Below, one piece after another: positions 17,184-23,807 of a stretch of 64,000 bases of DNA. The DNA lies in assembly GCF_024580525.1 (NCBI RefSeq), contig NZ_JANIKQ010000001.1, forward strand, positions 186,001 to 250,000, given 5' to 3'. Every line of letters starts with the position of its first letter. Position 1 is the first letter of the stretch. The notes beneath the pieces are model-generated. The model was not told the DNA's origin and did no database searches. It saw nothing but the letters and a program-made list of their open reading frames with translations. Made by a program: the position numbers and the translations under genes. This DNA is from Neisseria dentiae. Its GTDB lineage: Bacteria > Pseudomonadota > Gammaproteobacteria > Burkholderiales > Neisseriaceae.

Positions 17184-17208
17184 ATGCACTCCTGTTACTG
17201 TTTCTGTC

Positions 17209-17237
17209 ATTTTACCTAAAGGTAAAACTAAAATCAA
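17209..17237 (-). promoter_or_regulatory. Promoter of the cro-like gene
   Basis: On the minus strand -35 TTGATT (17232-17237), a 17-bp spacer and -10 TAAAAT (17209-17214). The near-perfect operator 17210-17227 covers the -10 and spacer, so CI binding should shut it off. Confidence 0.65.
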
Positions 17238-17267
17238 TACCTATAGGGAATTTACCCTAGGGTATAA
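17210..17267. promoter_or_regulatory. CI operator cluster, left side of the repressor gene
   Basis: 17210-17227 is TTTTACCTAAAGGTAAAA, two perfect 8-bp half sites around two bases. Two weaker relatives follow: 17236-17250 (AATACCTATAGGGAA) and 17251-17267 (TTTACCCTAGGGTATAA). All share the half site TTTACCY. The same motif recurs on the right side of the repressor gene. Confidence 0.65.
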
Positions 17268-17285
17268 AAACAGGAAAATACAGGA

Positions 17286-17987
17286 ATGGATAAATACGAA
17301 TACCGCAGACAACGTCTGCTAGAACTCAAAGACACCGTATGCAACGGAAGAATAAGCGAACTGGCCGACAGGCTCGGTCGTTCCGCATCCTATGTGTCAA
17401 GGATGCTGTACGAAGAAGACAATCCGCACAGAAAACGGATTGGCGACGACATGCTCGATATTATTGTTGAAGCTTTCGGCGTAACTAAAGCATGGATGGA
17501 TGGCGAAGGCAGCCAAATACTGACAGTAATGACATCAAAAAACCAAGATACAACAACTTTCCGCATTTTCGACGTAGCTGCATCATGCGGGCATGGCTAT
17601 ATCAACGGAGACGCGCCCGACCTGCTCCGTTCAATTGAAATACCGAATAGTGCCTTACAAGAATTGCTTGGCTCCACCAACATGAAAGGCGTACAACTCT
17701 GCCCGCCCGACGGTGACAGCATGGAGCCGACCATACCGCGCCGCTCGGTCACGCTGATCAAAACCGACGTAACCGAGTTCCAAAACAGCGGCGTATATCT
17801 GATTACCTTTCAGGGCTACACCTATATCAAACGGTTGGCGCGGGGCAAAGGCGGGGTAATCTTCGTAACCAGCGACAACCCCGCCTATGCCAAATCCGAC
17901 TTCCAAATCACACCCGAAGAATACGAGCAATTAACCGTACACGGCAAATTCTGGAAAGTGCTGCCGCTGGACTTTATGGATATATAA
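17286..17987 (+). CDS. CI-like lysogeny repressor (HTH + S24 peptidase domain)
   Basis: A 233-residue protein starting MDKYEYRRQRLLELKDTVCN. Residues 15-70 are a helix-turn-helix (ISELADRLGRSASYVSRMLYE). Residues 130-228 are a LexA/CI-type S24 domain with Ser145 (PPDGDSMEPTIP) and Lys182 (GYTYIKRLARG). The usual Ala-Gly cleavage site is not evident. Cys101-Gly102 in AASCGHG is the best candidate, and a Cys-Gly site is known from phage phi80 CI. Prophage induction by the RecA-stimulated self-cleavage route is therefore likely. Operators lie on both sides of the gene. Confidence 0.9.
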   Translation: MDKYEYRRQRLLELKDTVCNGRISELADRLGRSASYVSRMLYEEDNPHRKRIGDDMLDIIVEAFGVTKAWMDGEGSQILTVMTSKNQDTTTFRIFDVAASCGHGYINGDAPDLLRSIEIPNSALQELLGSTNMKGVQLCPPDGDSMEPTIPRRSVTLIKTDVTEFQNSGVYLITFQGYTYIKRLARGKGGVIFVTSDNPAYAKSDFQITPEEYEQLTVHGKFWKVLPLDFMDI

Positions 17988-18014
17988 AACTTCCTAATTA
18001 TTCTTCAATTTAAT

Positions 18015-18050
18015 AAAGGCCGTCTGAAATACATTTTTCAGACGGCCTTT
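18015..18050 (+). terminator. Inverted-DUS terminator of the CI gene
   Basis: AAAGGCCGTCTGAAA, a six-base loop and TTTCAGACGGCCTTT give a 15-bp perfect stem 28 bp after the CI stop, ending in T residues. Confidence 0.75.
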
Positions 18051-18062
18051 TCCTACCCTTAA

Positions 18063-18158
18063 TTTTACCCAAAGGAAATTTAAATCACATTAAAAATCAA
18101 ATACAAATAAAAATATTTACCTTTGGGTATTGTAATTTATTTTCCCCTTAGGTAATAT
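18063..18158 (+). promoter_or_regulatory. Rightward early promoter with CI operators
   Basis: The promoter has -35 TTGTAA (18130-18135), a 17-bp spacer and -10 TAATAT (18153-18158), which predicts +1 near 18165. Three TTTACC-type operator candidates lie at 18063-18080, 18114-18131 (overlapping -35) and 18140-18157 (overlapping -10). They match the motif at 17210-17267, so the repressor should control both early directions. Confidence 0.65.
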
Positions 18159-18164
18159 TCACAC

Positions 18165-18190
18165 ATCGAAACACAAAACACAAAGGAAAC
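18165..18190 (+). promoter_or_regulatory. 26-nt antisense target: 5' end and ribosome site of the early mRNA
   Basis: This segment runs from the predicted +1 through the Shine-Dalgarno (AAAGGAA) of the gene at 18194. It is perfectly complementary over 26 nt to 22555-22580 in the antirepressor leader. Both lie on the plus strand, so the two RNAs could pair. The complementarity is seen directly; regulation is inferred. Confidence 0.7.
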
Positions 18191-18193
18191 AAC

Positions 18194-18385
18194 ATGCAAG
18201 AACAAATCAATATCAGCAAGCAAGAATACGAGAGGCTCACCCACCTAGCAGCCACCGCCGCTGATTTAAAAAAACACTTCATTCCCACAATCAATTTTGC
18301 CGCCAGTTGCATAACCGCAGAAGGTGTAGCTGCGTGGAATGATTTTGAATTCGCCTTAAAGGCTGTAACCAACCATGCCGATTAA
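18194..18385 (+). CDS. Small early phage protein, unknown
   Basis: A 63-residue protein starting MQEQINISKQEYERLTHLAA, with AAAGGAAAC before the ATG. It is mostly helical with no motif I recognise. It is the first gene of the rightward early operon and directly follows the antisense target, so its translation would be the step blocked by the antirepressor-leader RNA. The A-rich leader and strong ribosome site suggest high expression when derepressed. Confidence 0.65.
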   Translation: MQEQINISKQEYERLTHLAATAADLKKHFIPTINFAASCITAEGVAAWNDFEFALKAVTNHAD

Positions 18386-18422
18386 GCAACGGCATCAAAC
18401 CCAACCAACCAAGGAAACCATC

Positions 18423-18788
18423 ATGAAAACCGAAGAGAAAAAATTTGCCTTAGCCAGCCAACAAATTCCCACCGTAAACAGCGGCTGGCTCGACCGAGAA
18501 CTCGGCGAAGCAATGGCCGAAGCGGTACGCGCCGTATTGGCCCACGGCAAACAGGCCGACATCACCGTGAAGCTGAAAATCCAGCTGCAAAACATCCAAC
18601 ACGGCACGGTAAAAATCAGCCACAACGTTACCAGCAAACTGCCGAAAGAAAAACGTGAAGGCGGCATCGTATTTGCCACGCCAGACGGCAACATCCAAGC
18701 CGACGACCCTGCCCAAGGAACGCTCAATCTGAAGGGCACGGGAAACGGCGAAAAAACCCCGCTGAAATTAGCCGCCAACAACAAATAA
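18423..18788 (+). CDS. Early phage protein, unknown
   Basis: A 121-residue protein starting MKTEEKKFALASQQIPTVNS; AAGGAAACC precedes the ATG. The core (ELGEAMAEAVRAVLAHGKQADITVKLKIQ) is a helix followed by a beta strand, and the tail (FATPDGNIQADDPAQGTL) is polar. I recognise no named family. It lies upstream of the DUF2303 gene in the same direction. A role in early DNA metabolism is possible but not shown. Confidence 0.65.
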   Translation: MKTEEKKFALASQQIPTVNSGWLDRELGEAMAEAVRAVLAHGKQADITVKLKIQLQNIQHGTVKISHNVTSKLPKEKREGGIVFATPDGNIQADDPAQGTLNLKGTGNGEKTPLKLAANNK

Positions 18789-18844
18789 CCCGGGCGGGGA
18801 ATATCCCCGCTCAATCCACCAACCTTTAAACAGGAAAATCCGAA

Positions 18845-19699
18845 ATGGAAAAACAACAGCAAAACATCATCGAAACCGCATTAAGCGCAGCCAAACAACC
18901 GGTAATCACATACGCACAAAACGGCATGCCCGTTATCTTCTACCCCAACGGAAAAGATTCATGGGATTTCAGCTTTGAAAGGCAATTACTCGACAAACCT
19001 TTGCGAAAAGCAGAACTGGTGAAACTGCACGATACCGCCAGCCTGATCAAGTATGTGCAAAAGCACCAACAAGACGGCACGCAGATTTTTATTGATGCCG
19101 ACTTCACAAACGGCAACATCCAAGTTACCGCCATCATCGACGGCAACACCGCACAAGATGCCGATTGGGGAGATCACCGCGCCTTTTATTCGCCGCGCCA
19201 CACGCCTGCCGCAAAAAAATGGCTGGACAACACCGGCGAAAAAATGAATCAGGCGCAATTTGCCGCATTTTTAACCAACTGCGCCCGAGACATCGTATCG
19301 AAAAACCCCGATAACGAAAACGCCGTTTACCCCACTGCCGCCGAAGTGCTGGATTTCGCACTAAACCTTGAATACACCGAAAAAACCACCTTTAAGCAAG
19401 GCTACCGCGAGCAAGACGGCCGCATTAATTTCACTTTCCAAAGCGAAGATGCCGGCAAAACGGAAACTAACCTGAAAGCGTTTGAACGTTTCGCCATCGC
19501 CTTTACCCCGTTCCAAGGCGGCGATTCCTACTTCGTCGAAGCATTGCTGAAATTCCGCATCGACAAAAACAGCGGTGCATTAGTGCTGTGTTACGAATTG
19601 CAGCAGATTGAAGCCGTGATCGAACAGGCCACCGCAGACATCGCCAAAACCCTGCAAGACGCCTTTGCCGACATCGACATCTATTTCGGCAGACCTTAA
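18845..19699 (+). CDS. DUF2303 family protein (YfdQ-like)
   Basis: A 284-residue protein starting MEKQQQNIIETALSAAKQPV; CAGGAAAATCCGAA precedes the ATG. The pattern TASLIKYVQKHQ, then IFIDADFTNGNIQVTAIID, DWGDHRAFYSPRHTPAAKKWL and the C-terminal FRIDKNSGALVLCYELQQIE is typical of DUF2303/YfdQ proteins of prophages. The function is unknown. A DUS hairpin terminator follows immediately, so this may end the first early transcription unit. Confidence 0.8.
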   Translation: MEKQQQNIIETALSAAKQPVITYAQNGMPVIFYPNGKDSWDFSFERQLLDKPLRKAELVKLHDTASLIKYVQKHQQDGTQIFIDADFTNGNIQVTAIIDGNTAQDADWGDHRAFYSPRHTPAAKKWLDNTGEKMNQAQFAAFLTNCARDIVSKNPDNENAVYPTAAEVLDFALNLEYTEKTTFKQGYREQDGRINFTFQSEDAGKTETNLKAFERFAIAFTPFQGGDSYFVEALLKFRIDKNSGALVLCYELQQIEAVIEQATADIAKTLQDAFADIDIYFGRP

Positions 19700-19705
19700 C
19701 CAACA

Positions 19706-19747
19706 GGCCGTCTGAAAACAACCGGGAAAAACACTTTTCAGACGGCC
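19706..19747 (+). terminator. Inverted-DUS terminator after DUF2303 gene
   Basis: GGCCGTCTGAAAA (19706-19718) and TTTTCAGACGGCC (19735-19747) form a 13-bp stem with a 16-base loop. Confidence 0.55.
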
Positions 19748-19763
19748 ACCGCAGGGGAAAACC

Positions 19764-19961
19764 ATGCAAACCATCGAAACACACAGCTTAGTTATCAACG
19801 TAACCGAAGAAAACAGCGCATACGGATGCGCCATCACCAACGGCTGGGGCGACACCATCATAGAGTTGCCGCCCACCCACAACACCAAAATCAACGCCTG
19901 CAAACGCGCCCTAACCTACCTGACCGAAAACGACCTGCAAGCCGTTATCGAAGCGGCCTAA
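19764..19961 (+). CDS. Small early phage protein, unknown
   Basis: A 65-residue protein starting MQTIETHSLVINVTEENSAY, with GGGGAAAACC before the ATG. Beta-rich first half, helix at the end (INACKRALTYLTENDLQAVIEAA). No family recognised. It starts the compact run of small genes 19764-21854, many with overlapping starts and stops. Confidence 0.6.
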   Translation: MQTIETHSLVINVTEENSAYGCAITNGWGDTIIELPPTHNTKINACKRALTYLTENDLQAVIEAA

Positions 19962-19977
19962 GCACAAGGGGGAAATC

Positions 19978-20211
19978 ATGCAAACGCTGGTAGAAACCTA
20001 TAACAAACGCGAACAAACCGTAACCATATCGCTGCAAAGCACCGAGCAAAAAGTAAACAGGGAAGGCAAAGTGAAACGCACCATAAAACGCACCCACGCC
20101 AAAACATTCCCTCAAACGGAAACCTCAGCCATAGCACGATACAAACAACGCCTGATTGCCATCATGCAGGCCGAAAACCCCAAAACCTACAAAGAAAGAA
20201 AATACCTATGA
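19978..20211 (+). CDS. Small basic early phage protein, unknown
   Basis: A 77-residue Lys/Arg-rich protein starting MQTLVETYNKREQTVTISLQ; GGGGGAAATC precedes the ATG. The central KVNREGKVKRTIKRTHAKTF is strongly basic and could contact nucleic acid. No family recognised. Its stop overlaps the next start (ATGA, 20208-20211), so the next gene is probably coupled to it. Confidence 0.6.
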   Translation: MQTLVETYNKREQTVTISLQSTEQKVNREGKVKRTIKRTHAKTFPQTETSAIARYKQRLIAIMQAENPKTYKERKYL

Positions 20212-20489
20212 AAGCCCAAACCGCACTGTGCACCTATATCGCCCTAATACTGTTCGGCATCGCTGCAATCTTAGGCAAATGCAGCGCACAAACCGCCAGC
20301 GCAGCCATTCAGACGGCCTCAAAGCAATACGCCCAAGCCAACCCGGCAACCAACGACAACACAGCCGAATTAATCAGCGCAGCAGAATCCCGCGCGATCG
20401 CCGAAGTGATTCAAGCGGAAAAGGCATACGAAGAGATGGATTATCAATTTTTCAATGGTGATGCGGAGGCATATCCAAATGACCACTAA
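20208..20489 (+). CDS. Small membrane-anchored phage protein (possible inner-membrane spanin-like)
   Basis: A 93-residue protein starting MKAQTALCTYIALILFGIAA. Residues 7-23 form one membrane segment or signal anchor, followed by an alanine-rich helical region (ELISAAESRAIAEVIQAEKAYEEMDYQF). The next gene, overlapping by 11 nt, encodes a lipoprotein. An N-terminally anchored helical protein overlapped by a small lipoprotein recalls Rz/Rz1 spanin pairs. However, this is in the early operon, so the idea is weak and an exclusion or envelope role is an alternative. Confidence 0.6.
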   Translation: MKAQTALCTYIALILFGIAAILGKCSAQTASAAIQTASKQYAQANPATNDNTAELISAAESRAIAEVIQAEKAYEEMDYQFFNGDAEAYPNDH

Positions 20490-20658
20490 CCACAAACTAA
20501 CCGCCCTTGCCCTAACCGCCTTGCTGGCAGGCTGCCAAACCATAAGCGCAGATACAGCCCACCGCATCGCACAATGGCACGAAATAAAAGAAATGCAGCA
20601 CCGCGACATCATCGCCAAAGAAAACCTGATAGAAACCCTAAACAGGCACCAACCATGA
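20479..20658 (+). CDS. Small phage lipoprotein
   Basis: A 59-residue protein starting MTTNHKLTALALTALLAGCQ. Residues 6-19 are a lipoprotein signal with lipobox LAGC (Cys19). The mature part of about 40 residues is helical and charged. The start overlaps the end of the preceding membrane protein gene, and its stop overlaps the next start (ATGA). It could be the outer-membrane partner of that protein or a superinfection-exclusion lipoprotein. The lipobox is seen; the function is not known. Confidence 0.65.
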   Translation: MTTNHKLTALALTALLAGCQTISADTAHRIAQWHEIKEMQHRDIIAKENLIETLNRHQP

Positions 20659-21215
20659 AACCCCGCAAACGCTACAACCCCCGCAAACACCGCGCATACA
20701 GCAACACCGGCATACCGATGCACATACTCATTAAAGCCGCCACCAGCAAAGAGCCGGTAAGCAGCGAAGAAATAGCAAGCATCACCGCACCCTATGCCGC
20801 CGCCGTCGAAGCCATCCGCACCGGCACATGCACCGAAGCACAGTTTTGGCACCTGATCGAAAACCATTATCTGTATATCCACCTGCTAGGCGTATTACGC
20901 GGACTGGACAAATACAGCGACAACCCCGAAACCGACATGCTGGCAAGGCTCGAAATTCAGACGGCCTGCGAAGATGCCTTAAACAAAACCACCCAAATCA
21001 TCGACGCCATCGGCGAACGCAAAAAACAACGCGGCCGCTTTATCGCCACCGGCCCCGAATTAACCCACCTAACCCAAAGCTGCGAAAAGTTTAAAGCCAT
21101 GCTCGGCATAGCCAACTACTCGCACTACATGCAGGCGTTTAAAAACAGCGAACCCGTAATCAGCGACATCGCATACAGACACAACAAACGGATAAAACAG
21201 GAACAAGGAAAATAA
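20655..21215 (+). CDS. Early phage protein, unknown
   Basis: A 186-residue protein starting MKPRKRYNPRKHRAYSNTGI. A basic N-terminus is followed by an all-helical body (AEAQFWHL-like, HYLYIHLLGVLRGLDKYSD, TACEDALNKTTQIIDAIGERKKQRGRFIATG). It is translationally coupled to the lipoprotein gene through ATGA. I do not recognise a family. The basic start could bind nucleic acid. Confidence 0.65.
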   Translation: MKPRKRYNPRKHRAYSNTGIPMHILIKAATSKEPVSSEEIASITAPYAAAVEAIRTGTCTEAQFWHLIENHYLYIHLLGVLRGLDKYSDNPETDMLARLEIQTACEDALNKTTQIIDAIGERKKQRGRFIATGPELTHLTQSCEKFKAMLGIANYSHYMQAFKNSEPVISDIAYRHNKRIKQEQGK

Positions 21216-21216
21216 A

Positions 21217-21573
21217 ATGACAAACGAACAACTGGAAAAAGAAAAGCAGGCGTTTGAAGAGTGGTTCAACGCCAAAGCAGCCAAAGATGACGATTTCAGA
21301 TGGGAAGTAGAGCGGTTCGACGCACGGCTCGGCTGGATGGCCGCCAAAGAACACGCCGCCAAGCAAGGCGGGTGGATTAGCGTAGAAGAAAAACTGCCCA
21401 CAGAAGACGATCAATATGTACTTGTTTGGGAAACCGTAGATGGCAATTCAGGTGCGGAACAGGCTTTCTTTAACCTGCCGGAAAAAACATTTGTAAATTT
21501 CGCGGGTGACATCCTAAAAGCGACACACTGGCAGCCGTTGTCTACGCCATTAAGCGAAGGAAAACAACAATGA
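21217..21573 (+). CDS. DUF551 domain protein
   Basis: A 118-residue protein starting MTNEQLEKEKQAFEEWFNAK. The N-terminal 55 residues are helical (EEWF, AWMAAKEHA-type pattern). The C-terminal part GGWISVEEKLPTEDDQYVLVW followed by ATHWQPLSTPL is the DUF551 signature (W-IS...LP, then THW-PLP), common in phage accessory genes of unknown function. The stop overlaps the next start. Confidence 0.8.
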   Translation: MTNEQLEKEKQAFEEWFNAKAAKDDDFRWEVERFDARLGWMAAKEHAAKQGGWISVEEKLPTEDDQYVLVWETVDGNSGAEQAFFNLPEKTFVNFAGDILKATHWQPLSTPLSEGKQQ

Positions 21574-21854
21574 CAACCGAAACCTATAAAGCCATTATGC
21601 AAAAGCTGGAAACGCTCGAAACAACAGCAAAAAAATCACACCTTGCCGGGCTGACCAAAGAAAGCAGCATCCTGATCAACACCCAAGACATCGCCGACTT
21701 AATGGGATTAAGCTACCAGCACACCTACCGCGAAATCGTATCACACCCCGATTTTCCCAAGCCAGTCAGCCTGACCGACCGGCGCAAAAAGCAGGAATCC
21801 CGCCGCTGGATTGCCGGAGATGTGATTAAATATATCCACAGCAGGAAGCAGTAA
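21570..21854 (+). CDS. AlpA/excisionase-like helix-turn-helix protein
   Basis: A 94-residue protein starting MTTETYKAIMQKLETLETTA. Residues 35-90 (INTQDIADLMGLSYQHTYRE, then HPDFPKPVSLTDRRKKQESRRWIAGDVIKYI) form the winged helix-turn-helix of AlpA or excisionase-like proteins, which bend DNA at att sites or activate integrase genes. It is the last gene of the early block and could be the excisionase for the integrase at 24536. An activator role is equally possible. Coupled to DUF551 by ATGA. Confidence 0.7.
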   Translation: MTTETYKAIMQKLETLETTAKKSHLAGLTKESSILINTQDIADLMGLSYQHTYREIVSHPDFPKPVSLTDRRKKQESRRWIAGDVIKYIHSRKQ

Positions 21855-21860
21855 CAAACA

Positions 21861-21883
21861 GGCCGTCTGAATATCAGACGGCC
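21861..21883. terminator. Inverted-DUS terminator between convergent genes
   Basis: GGCCGTCTGA, three bases and TCAGACGGCC lie between the ends of the AlpA-like gene and the minus-strand secreted-protein gene. It can serve both. Confidence 0.65.
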
Positions 21884-21888
21884 ATTAG

Positions 21889-22383
21889 TCAATATATTTC
21901 TTTTCTTATCCAATCATCAACTGTTTTACTCCAACTCCGATTAACAGATGCCTTTATTTCCTTTTCAGACGGCCTATAAAAATATTCTGCCGCTTGTCTC
22001 GCCCAATACAAACGGCAAGCGACATGATAAGAATCTTGCCACGAACTCGGCTTAATAGATGCCTCAAAACTGTTACAGGTAGATAAGATTGCCCTAAACC
22101 ATGCAATATCATTCACATAATTATTTTGCACAACATCAGGCTCTTCATAACCCTCCTTTAACTCCAAAACAAGATTATTTTCAGCATATCCCCAAGCTGC
22201 TTTTTCAAAATTTTCAGCCGCCTCAAGGCGGCATACATTTACATAAGAATTACCGCCCGTTGACGTATCAAGCATACAAGCCCGCATCTTTGAAGCAATG
22301 CGTTTTTTAACCACGGGCAAAGAATCGGCCGCGTAAGCCCCAGTAAGAAAAAAGCCAAGCAAAAATACTAAAACCTTCTTCAT
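21889..22383 (-). CDS. Secreted Cys-rich protein, prophage moron
   Basis: A 164-residue protein starting MKKVLVFLLGFFLTGAYAAD, with AAAGGTGG before the ATG. There is a clear Sec signal peptide with cleavage after AYA (about residue 18). The mature part has paired cysteines (MRACMLD, NVCRLEAAENFEKAAWGY, LSTCNSFEAS, VACRLYWARQAAEYF), somewhat like LprI/DUF1311-type periplasmic proteins. It is transcribed against its neighbours and is not needed for phage growth by position. A lysogenic-conversion role is therefore plausible but not shown. Confidence 0.65.
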   Translation of the reverse strand: MKKVLVFLLGFFLTGAYAADSLPVVKKRIASKMRACMLDTSTGGNSYVNVCRLEAAENFEKAAWGYAENNLVLELKEGYEEPDVVQNNYVNDIAWFRAILSTCNSFEASIKPSSWQDSYHVACRLYWARQAAEYFYRPSEKEIKASVNRSWSKTVDDWIRKEIY

Positions 22384-22443
22384 CACACCCACCTTTGTAA
22401 TGTAATTGTTAAGAAATTGTTATCATGCCAAACAAAATTACAC

Positions 22444-22472
22444 TTGACAAGCGGTTTATTCATCTTTAAATT
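22444..22472 (+). promoter_or_regulatory. Promoter of the antirepressor leader RNA
   Basis: -35 TTGACA (22444-22449, consensus), a 17-bp spacer and -10 TAAATT (22467-22472), which puts +1 near 22480. The strong -35 suggests constitutive transcription of the leader in the lysogen. Confidence 0.6.
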
Positions 22473-22479
22473 ACACACC

Positions 22480-22720
22480 ATGTGGCGTAGAAACCACTTT
22501 CAGTAGCGGAACCGCACCGTTAATGCGGCGTTTTTGTATCCATAGTTTCTATTGGTTTCCTTTGTGTTTTGTGTTTCGATAAAACCGAAGTTTTCTATGG
22601 CCGCGCGGGCGACGAATACAATACCCGAAAGGGGAATAAGTCCGCCCTACTACTGAAGGGTTTCTAACCGCGTGGCCGCCCGTAAGGGCATTTTAGAAAA
22701 CTTTCAGTAGGAAACTTCAA
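22480..22720 (+). ncRNA. C4-type antisense RNA leader of the antirepressor gene
   Basis: A core fold is closed by a 10-bp stem (22599-22608 with 22668-22677). Inside are GGCGAC/GTCCGCC (22608-22613, 22640-22646) and a CCCGAAAGGG hairpin. The single-stranded segment 22650-22667 is complementary to 22693-22710, ending at the antirepressor Shine-Dalgarno, and to an upstream copy at 22488-22506. This is the architecture of the C4 RNA of phages P1/P7, in which C4 blocks translation of the ant operon. The leader also holds 22555-22580, complementary to the early mRNA start. The fold was derived by eye. Confidence 0.7.
22555..22580 (+). ncRNA. Antisense segment against the early operon
   Basis: Twenty-six consecutive bases, beginning GTTTCC and ending TTCGAT, are the exact reverse complement of 18165-18190. 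It lies between the first target copy and the C4 core in the same leader. Confidence 0.7.
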
Positions 22721-23680
22721 ATGAACCAAGTTCAAAACATCACTTTCCACGGTCAAACAGTACCCGTATTCACCCAAAACCAAACCCACTACGCCGCCAT
22801 GAAGCCGATTTGCGAAAACATCGGCATCGACTGGGAAGCACAACGGCAAAAAATCCAACGCAATCAAGTTTTAAATTCAGTTGCCTGTATGATAAAGGCA
22901 ACTGCATCAGACGGTAAAAGCTATGAAACTACCTGCCTACCTATCGAATACCTAAACGGCTGGCTGTTCGGCATAGACGTTAACCGCGTGAAACCCGAAA
23001 TCCGCGAACGGCTACTACAATACCAAGCCGAATGCTTCGAGGTATTAAACGCCCACTTCAACAAACCGCTGCCGCAACGCCCCGCACTACCTACCCCCGC
23101 CAACATGGAAGCCAATCGGGAAATGTTCGACATCATCGCCAGCATAGAAAACACCTTGGCCAAAGCCTACTGCGGCCCCAGCCTCAACGACCAAATCCGC
23201 GCACTCACCGGCAAACGCCGTTTCGACTTGGATTTCTACCAACTGGCTGCCCTAATCCGCAAACTGGTGGAAATGATGCCGCAGCAGATTATGGAAAAAC
23301 ACCCCGAAATACGCCGTCTGAAAAACGCCGAAAAATACAGCTTCAACCGCCCTGCCGGGTTGCCGCCGCAGCCGGCAAAACCTGCCGCCACGCCCACCGA
23401 AACAGCGCACCCCGACCGCGACGCCCTATACCACGGCTGCCGCAGCCATATCGGCGCACTGCTGCTTCACCCAAGCGGTAAAACCAAACAGGATAAAGAG
23501 CAAATCATTCAAGCGGCGTTGGATGAAATGGACAATATCCTGCACGTTGTCGTTACCGCCGCCGAAAACTACGACTACAACGAAGAAAACCGTAACCTAG
23601 GCAAAAGCGAATTAACCACCGCCGTTTACGAGCTGACCAAACTGCAACGTCTTATCAACGATTGCGCCCGCAGCTGGTAA
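22721..23680 (+). CDS. Phage antirepressor with P22_AR_N domain
   Basis: A 319-residue protein starting MNQVQNITFHGQTVPVFTQN. Residues 1-115 are the P22_AR_N domain (YAAMKPICENIGIDWEAQRQ, then LPIEYLNGWLFGID and QAECFEVLNAHF). The C-terminal half is a long helical region (QMMEKHPEIRRLKNAEKY-like; AALDEMDNILHVVVTAAENY) of unknown role. Antirepressors bind and inactivate CI-type repressors. The ribosome site (AGGAAAC) is next to a target of the C4-like RNA, so it should be silent in the lysogen. Confidence 0.85.
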   Translation: MNQVQNITFHGQTVPVFTQNQTHYAAMKPICENIGIDWEAQRQKIQRNQVLNSVACMIKATASDGKSYETTCLPIEYLNGWLFGIDVNRVKPEIRERLLQYQAECFEVLNAHFNKPLPQRPALPTPANMEANREMFDIIASIENTLAKAYCGPSLNDQIRALTGKRRFDLDFYQLAALIRKLVEMMPQQIMEKHPEIRRLKNAEKYSFNRPAGLPPQPAKPAATPTETAHPDRDALYHGCRSHIGALLLHPSGKTKQDKEQIIQAALDEMDNILHVVVTAAENYDYNEENRNLGKSELTTAVYELTKLQRLINDCARSW

Positions 23681-23684
23681 ACCG

Positions 23685-23712
23685 AAAGGCCGTCTGTTGT
23701 CAGGCGGCCTTT
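23685..23712 (+). terminator. Hairpin terminator with degenerate DUS
   Basis: AAAGGCCGTCTG, TTGT, CAGGCGGCCTTT: a 12-bp stem with one G-T pair after the antirepressor. The last bases of the DUS core are changed, so it terminates without being a full uptake sequence. Confidence 0.65.
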
Positions 23713-23722
23713 CCTGATATAA

Positions 23723-23776
23723 ATACAACAAAAATGTTATAAAGCTATTGCAAATACAACATTTTTGTTGTATCAT
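23723..23776 (+). promoter_or_regulatory. hicAB promoter and HicB operator
   Basis: -35 TTGCAA (23749-23754), 17-bp spacer, -10 TATCAT (23771-23776). The spacer and -10 hold a perfect 20-bp palindrome (ATACAACATTTTTGTTGTAT, 23754-23773). The related half 23723-23738 lies upstream. This fits autorepression by the HTH antitoxin. Confidence 0.65.
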
Positions 23777-23807
23777 TCCTTTCACTGTACATAAGAAAGG
23801 AGGTTAA

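Noticed and set aside
22507..22540. Terminator within the antirepressor leader
   Set aside because: CCGCA/TGCGG followed by five T is only a 5-bp stem; too weak to list, though it could release a short RNA.
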